Source of the DNA: an uncultured bacterium
Lineage (GTDB): Bacteria > Bacteroidota > Bacteroidia > Chitinophagales > CAIOSU01
Direction: 5' to 3'
Length of the DNA: 29,051 bases
Assembly (NCBI GenBank): GCA_903861055.1
Contig: CAIOSU010000422.1
Span: 1 to 29,051, forward strand
The number at the start of each line of letters is the position of its first letter. The stretch's first letter is position 1. Shown piece after piece: positions 25,282-29,051 of the stretch. The notes under the pieces were generated by a model. The model was not told the origin of the DNA. It searched no databases and saw nothing but the letters and a program-made list of their open reading frames with translations. The position numbers and the translations under genes are program-made.

Positions 25282-26401
25282 CCCAAAGCCCACATATAAC
25301 AACTGGCTCGACTGCTGGATTTTTACCTCATTTCCGATGAGCGCTGAGGCAATGGGGCTTTACCGCATATTGTTTGCCTTATATCTACTCATATGGGGCG
25401 TGCCCAATTTTGTATGGATAGCCGATAGCCCCAATTCGTTTTTCAACCCGCCAACCTATTCGCTGGGGGCACTGTTTAGTAGTTTTCCGGCTTATTGGTT
25501 TTTGCAGGGTTTAAGTTTACTTATAGTAGCATTAACCATGCTACTATTGTTTGGTTGGTTTACTCGTTGGGTATCTATTGGGCTTTGTATTGCAATAGTA
25601 ATAGGCAAGTCGTTTGCATTTTCGTATGGATTAATAGGCCAAGATTTAATCGTATGGCTGGTGCCTTTACTAATGTCGTTCAGCAACTGGGGTAGCAAAT
25701 ATTCTATTGATGCTAAACGTAGTACTAACCCTCCATCCGCTAATAGCCCTTGGCCCATAACCATGATGGCCCTTTTGCTTGGCTTTGGGATGTTTAGCGC
25801 AGGGGTGCCAAAACTAATGGGCGGCTGGCTTGATTTGGGTACTAATGCCACTCGTGGCCACTTTTTTACGCAATACTATGTTATCGGCAATTTGAAGTTG
25901 CTTTCTTCGTGGGTTGTTAATATTTCAAACCCCCTTTTTTGGGAAGCAATGGATTGGGGAGCAGTGCTGTTTGAGCTATTATTTCTAGCAGCAGTTATAA
26001 AACCCAAGTGGTTCAGGGCTTGGTTGCTTTTGGCAATTGGGTTCCACACTACTACGTTCCTTTTGTTCAATATCTCGTTCCATTTCCAATATATCGTTTA
26101 CCTTTTGTTTATTGATTGGAGTAAAATAACCTCAGGTTTCTATCAGCGATTTCAAGCGCTCACCAATACGCTGATAACCGTAAAAGGCCTTATTGCTGCT
26201 GGACTGCTTTACATACCACTATATATACTGGCACAAGAATATACCTTACAACCTGCCACCTTAGCACCTAGCCCATTTTTGTTAGTAACCGATTTATTGG
26301 GCCTCGACTACAAATTGGTGGTTGGCATAACCGCATTAATGGCCGCCTATACAGTAGTTGTTTGGCAGCTTACCACCAAGCGCAATAGCACCACTACTTG
26401 A
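25274..26401 (+). CDS. HTTM domain membrane protein (gamma-carboxylase-related)
   Basis: A 375-residue polytopic protein. MGLYRILFALYLLIWGVP opens the fold, FSAGVPKLMGGWLDLG (~174-189) and GFHTTTFLLFNISFHFQYIV (~256-275) match the HTTM (horizontally transferred transmembrane) domain related to vitamin K-dependent gamma-glutamyl carboxylase. Bacterial HTTM proteins have no established substrate and many lack carboxylase chemistry. I use ATG 25274 instead of the TTG at 25271. It overlaps the small anchored protein by eight bases, suggesting a complex or shared role in the membrane. The DegT gene follows after 54 bases. Confidence 0.75.
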   Translation: MSSPKPTYNNWLDCWIFTSFPMSAEAMGLYRILFALYLLIWGVPNFVWIADSPNSFFNPPTYSLGALFSSFPAYWFLQGLSLLIVALTMLLLFGWFTRWVSIGLCIAIVIGKSFAFSYGLIGQDLIVWLVPLLMSFSNWGSKYSIDAKRSTNPPSANSPWPITMMALLLGFGMFSAGVPKLMGGWLDLGTNATRGHFFTQYYVIGNLKLLSSWVVNISNPLFWEAMDWGAVLFELLFLAAVIKPKWFRAWLLLAIGFHTTTFLLFNISFHFQYIVYLLFIDWSKITSGFYQRFQALTNTLITVKGLIAAGLLYIPLYILAQEYTLQPATLAPSPFLLVTDLLGLDYKLVVGITALMAAYTVVVWQLTTKRNSTTT

Positions 26402-26425
26402 TATTAAGGTTGTTTTGTACCTTTA
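26398..26425 (+). promoter_or_regulatory. Weak promoter candidate before the DegT gene
   Basis: TTG (26398-26400), 17 bases, then TACCTTTA (26418-26425), one mismatch from TAnnTTTG and a shorter spacer than usual. It lies 30 bases before the ATG. Confidence 0.28.
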
Positions 26426-26455
26426 TTTAGCCCTCGGCACCAAAAAGCCGCATAT

Positions 26456-27583
26456 ATGAGCAACACCCAATCCAATATACCTACCGCAGCGGCCCAAACT
26501 GAGCATGCAATACCTATGTTTAGTCCTACTAAAGAGCTAGAGCGAATTGGGTACAGTAACATACAGCGGGAAATGGAAAAGGTGCTTAAAAGCGGCACCT
26601 ATATAAGTGGCCCTGGAGTTGTAGTATTTGAAGAGGCAGCAGCGGAGTATATGGGTACTAAGTACGCCATTGCCGTTTCATCTGGCACTATGGCGCTAGA
26701 ACTTGGCCTAAAAGCCATTGGCTTATCGCCTAAGGAGCCCGTAACTATAAACGCAAATACCTTTGTAGCAGTTGCCGAGGCCATTATTGCTGCTGGGGGC
26801 ACACCCGACTTAGTAGATACTGACCCCAACAATTGGCAAATGCCCAAAGTGGCCACCAGCAATATAGTACTAGCTTCGCACTTATATGGTAATGCCTCGG
26901 CTGCCATCAATTCCAACACCAAGTTATTGATGGAAGATGCTTCGCAATCGTTTGGGGCACGGTTAAACGAGAGGCTTTTAGGTACTTTTGCGCCGATAAC
27001 GGCTGTAAGCCTTTACCCAACCAAAAACCTATCGGCCAATGGAGATGCGGGTATCATTTTCACGAACGAAGAGGATTATGCCCAAAAGTGCAAAGCTTTG
27101 CGTAATCATGGCCAAAGCGGTTATCAAATGCACCAATACTGCGGCACTACTGGCCGAATGGACGATTTGCTAGCCGTAGTGCTGAAACTCAAACTCGCCC
27201 ATTTTGATAGTTTTTTGCAAGAGCGCAGGCACTTAGCGGCATTGTACACTCAAAAGCTAAAAGATACCCCACTACAATTGCCCGTTATTGAATCTGGCCT
27301 AGAGCCCGCTACCAATCTGTTTGTGGTGCGCACTGCACATAGAGACGCCCTAAAACAACATCTTACAGAACGCCAAATAGGCTGTGGCATCCATTACCCC
27401 ACCCCTATACACCAAATGCCTGCATATACTTCGCTACCTTGGGCACAAAAGCACCTACCCGAAGCGGAATTGCTTGCCCAAGAAACCCTTTCGTTGCCGA
27501 TTTGGGTTGGCATGACTGAAGAGCAAGTAAGTACCGTTTGCAACGAGGTGTATCGTTTTTTCGATACCATTAACCGCTTGTAA
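26456..27583 (+). CDS. DegT/DnrJ/EryC1/StrS sugar aminotransferase
   Basis: A 375-residue PLP enzyme of normal length. The fold markers are GTYISGPGVVVFEE (~47-60), VSSGTMALELGL (~74-85), MEDASQSFGA (~159-168) and the PLP lysine K190 in SLYPTKNL; HYPTPIHQMPAY lies in the C-terminal substrate region. The lysine is kept, so it should be an active aminotransferase rather than a lysine-lacking dehydratase. It would convert a keto-sugar nucleotide to an amino sugar in the cytoplasm, with glutamate as usual donor. The next gene could supply a 4-keto product. The N-terminal ~18 residues before AIPMFSP are an unconserved extension. Confidence 0.88.
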   Translation: MSNTQSNIPTAAAQTEHAIPMFSPTKELERIGYSNIQREMEKVLKSGTYISGPGVVVFEEAAAEYMGTKYAIAVSSGTMALELGLKAIGLSPKEPVTINANTFVAVAEAIIAAGGTPDLVDTDPNNWQMPKVATSNIVLASHLYGNASAAINSNTKLLMEDASQSFGARLNERLLGTFAPITAVSLYPTKNLSANGDAGIIFTNEEDYAQKCKALRNHGQSGYQMHQYCGTTGRMDDLLAVVLKLKLAHFDSFLQERRHLAALYTQKLKDTPLQLPVIESGLEPATNLFVVRTAHRDALKQHLTERQIGCGIHYPTPIHQMPAYTSLPWAQKHLPEAELLAQETLSLPIWVGMTEEQVSTVCNEVYRFFDTINRL

Positions 27584-27655
27584 TATGTCGTTCATTAAGA
27601 TTTTATTGATTTTTTGCCTAATTTGCAACTGCACGAGGCGCATACTTCCTGATAT

Positions 27656-28630
27656 ATGAACGGCGAAAAAGTACTGGTAACTGGTTGTAATGGTTTCATA
27701 GGTAGTCACCTCACTTTGCAGTTGATTAATGCAGGTTACCAAGTAGTGGGGCTTGATATTTTACCCCTAACCGAAGCCCAAAACGTACAATCGCTTAACA
27801 CCAACGGGCATTTCGATTATATTGTAGGCGATGTAACCGATAAAGCGCTAGTTGATAGTGTTATTGATGCATCTTTCTCCAAAGTTTTTCACCTTGCAGC
27901 CCGCGTTGGTATTGAGCGCTACATGGAAAACCCAATTGATGTAGTGCGCACCAATGTAGTAGGTACGCTGAATGTACTGGAAGCTGCAATAAGGCACAAT
28001 TGCTATTTGTTTTTCAGCAGTACTAGTGAAGTATATGGTAAAAACCCAAACGTGCCTTGGGCCGAAGATGACGACCGTGTACTGGGCTCAACCAGTTTTG
28101 AGCGCTGGAGTTATAGCAGCTCAAAAAGCGCGGCCGAGCATGCTGTCCGCGGCGCCTTTAAGCAACAAAACCTAAAGGGCTGCATTGTGCGGTTCTTTAA
28201 CATATACGGGCCTGGCCAATCAGAGGCTTTTGTTGTATCGCGAAACATACTATTGGCCGCTAAAGGCCATCCCCTAGTAATGCATAACACCGGATCGCAA
28301 ACACGCTGTTTCACTTTCATTGACGATGCTGTGGCCGCTTGCATAAAATTGGTACAAGATGCTAATACCAACGGCGAGGTTTACAATGTAGGCAACAATA
28401 CCGAGCATACCGTGTTGCAAGTACTGAATACCATTATTGAAATATCGGGCAAGCCACTGACCATTGAAACAATCCAAACAAGCGATAATTTTGGCGATGC
28501 TTTTGAAGATATTATGCGCCGGGTGCCACTAACATCCAAAATATACAAAGCCATAGGTTGGGAAGCTACCACAAGCTTGCATGAGGGTCTTAGTAAAACC
28601 TACCAATGGGCCATCAATCAAAAAGGCTAG
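27656..28630 (+). CDS. Extended SDR, UDP-glucuronate decarboxylase/epimerase type
   Basis: A 324-residue extended SDR. The cofactor loop is GCNGFIG (10-16), the active site is FSSTSEVYG (120-128, with E125) and Y153-K157 in YSSSK, and FFNIYGPGQS binds the nucleotide sugar. IMRRVPLTSKIYKAIGW near the end aligns with the R-x-P-D/S-I segment of UDP-xylose synthase and ArnA dehydrogenase domains, where an arginine serves decarboxylation. E125 together with that arginine favours a decarboxylase, but 4-epimerases share most of these motifs. It lies 72 bases after the DegT gene on the same strand, so it may provide the keto-sugar for that enzyme. Confidence 0.8.
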   Translation: MNGEKVLVTGCNGFIGSHLTLQLINAGYQVVGLDILPLTEAQNVQSLNTNGHFDYIVGDVTDKALVDSVIDASFSKVFHLAARVGIERYMENPIDVVRTNVVGTLNVLEAAIRHNCYLFFSSTSEVYGKNPNVPWAEDDDRVLGSTSFERWSYSSSKSAAEHAVRGAFKQQNLKGCIVRFFNIYGPGQSEAFVVSRNILLAAKGHPLVMHNTGSQTRCFTFIDDAVAACIKLVQDANTNGEVYNVGNNTEHTVLQVLNTIIEISGKPLTIETIQTSDNFGDAFEDIMRRVPLTSKIYKAIGWEATTSLHEGLSKTYQWAINQKG

Positions 28631-28682
28631 TACCGTTATTGGGCTAAATTGCTTACTTACCGTAAATCCAACATTCCAAGAG

Positions 28683-28713
28683 TTGACCATGCCGTCAATA
28701 AACTATAAATTTG
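28683..28713 (+). promoter_or_regulatory. Promoter of the haloperoxidase-like gene
   Basis: TTG (28683-28685), 20 bases, then TAAATTTG (28706-28713), an exact match to the Bacteroidota promoter pattern. It lies 21 bases before the ATG at 28735 and within a 104-base gap, so the downstream gene has its own promoter. Confidence 0.62.
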
Positions 28714-28734
28714 GTAATCACTAATATCTAAGTA

Positions 28735-29051
28735 ATGAAGGTATTTAATGTTTTTAGAGTGTCGCTGGTATACATCACAGCGATTGGTATACTAAGTACA
28801 TACTATGCCTGCACCAATAGTCATGCATCAGAAAAGAATATCTCCTATACCGATAACTCAGATGTCATAAAGAGGCTTAATTGGGCGCTTACCGAAACCC
28901 TAATGTACGATGGATTTGCACCTCCTGTAGCGAGCAGGGCATTTGTGTATAGCAACATTGCCGCTTACGAAGCCCTTTTGCCAGCCGATACTACACGAGT
29001 ATCGTTAGGTGGCCAGCTAAACGAGCTGGGCACACTGCCAAAACCCGACCC
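28735..29051 (+). CDS. Vanadium-dependent haloperoxidase-like/PAP2 family exported protein, N-terminal part
   Basis: The frame runs open to the window edge, giving 105 residues. MKVFNVFRVSLVYITAIGIL is a signal sequence; C26 after STYYA could be a lipoprotein cysteine although YYAC is not a standard lipobox. LNWALTETLMYDGFAPPVAS and RAFVYSNIAAYEALLP match the opening of Bacteroidota proteins in the vanadium-dependent haloperoxidase/PAP2 phosphatase group. The metal- and phosphate-binding motifs lie beyond the edge and cannot be checked, so peroxidase, phosphatase or neither remain possible. It has its own promoter and is probably not part of the sugar operon. Confidence 0.7.
   Translation, partial: MKVFNVFRVSLVYITAIGILSTYYACTNSHASEKNISYTDNSDVIKRLNWALTETLMYDGFAPPVASRAFVYSNIAAYEALLPADTTRVSLGGQLNELGTLPKPD

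Noticed and set aside
1..29051. tRNA, rRNA, CRISPR array, insertion sequence or attachment site
   Set aside because: None was seen by eye; gaps are too short and no transposase, direct repeat array or terminal repeat was recognised.

Overview
The window comes from a member of the Bacteroidota. Two proteins end in type IX secretion (T9SS) type A sorting domains, promoter-like sites fit the Bacteroidota consensus (TTG, about 19 nt, TAnnTTTG), and DUF4286 and a GcvH-VanZ-TonB gene order are typical of the phylum. I cannot place the genus. No rRNA, tRNA, CRISPR array or insertion sequence was seen. Coding density is very high: the only gap over 300 bases holds a decayed gene.

Region 1 (1-6550) is mostly housekeeping. 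It holds the end of a fatty acid desaturase, a T9SS-exported arylsulfotransferase-like protein, a small phosphatidylserine decarboxylase, a secreted TPR protein followed by a DUF4286 protein, and the operon gcvH-vanZ followed by a broken tonB-like gene (two in-frame stops, a frame change and a probable internal deletion).

Region 2 (6554-28630) looks like a surface-glycan locus. A radical SAM protein opens it. The minus-strand block 8093-13682 encodes a membrane GT-C-like protein, a GT2 glycosyltransferase, RfbF and RfbG (CDP-4-keto-6-deoxyglucose synthesis), an RmlC-like cupin and an SDR reductase, which together suggest a CDP-6-deoxyhexose. A second T9SS arylsulfotransferase-like gene sits between the two minus-strand blocks. 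The block 15405-21089 encodes a paralogue of the GT-C-like protein, an SDR, a second GT2 and two SGNH hydrolases, joined by one-base start/stop overlaps. The plus-strand block 21188-28630 encodes two tandem GT-C-like membrane proteins, a small anchored protein overlapping an HTTM protein, a DegT aminotransferase and an extended SDR of the UDP-glucuronate decarboxylase/epimerase type.

The working model is inference: cytoplasmic enzymes make one or two unusual sugars, GT2 enzymes load them on polyprenyl phosphate, GT-C proteins transfer them outside the inner membrane, and SGNH and arylsulfotransferase-like proteins trim or decorate the product. Several parts come as paralogous pairs. The window ends in the start of a vanadium haloperoxidase-like/PAP2 exported protein behind a strong promoter match.
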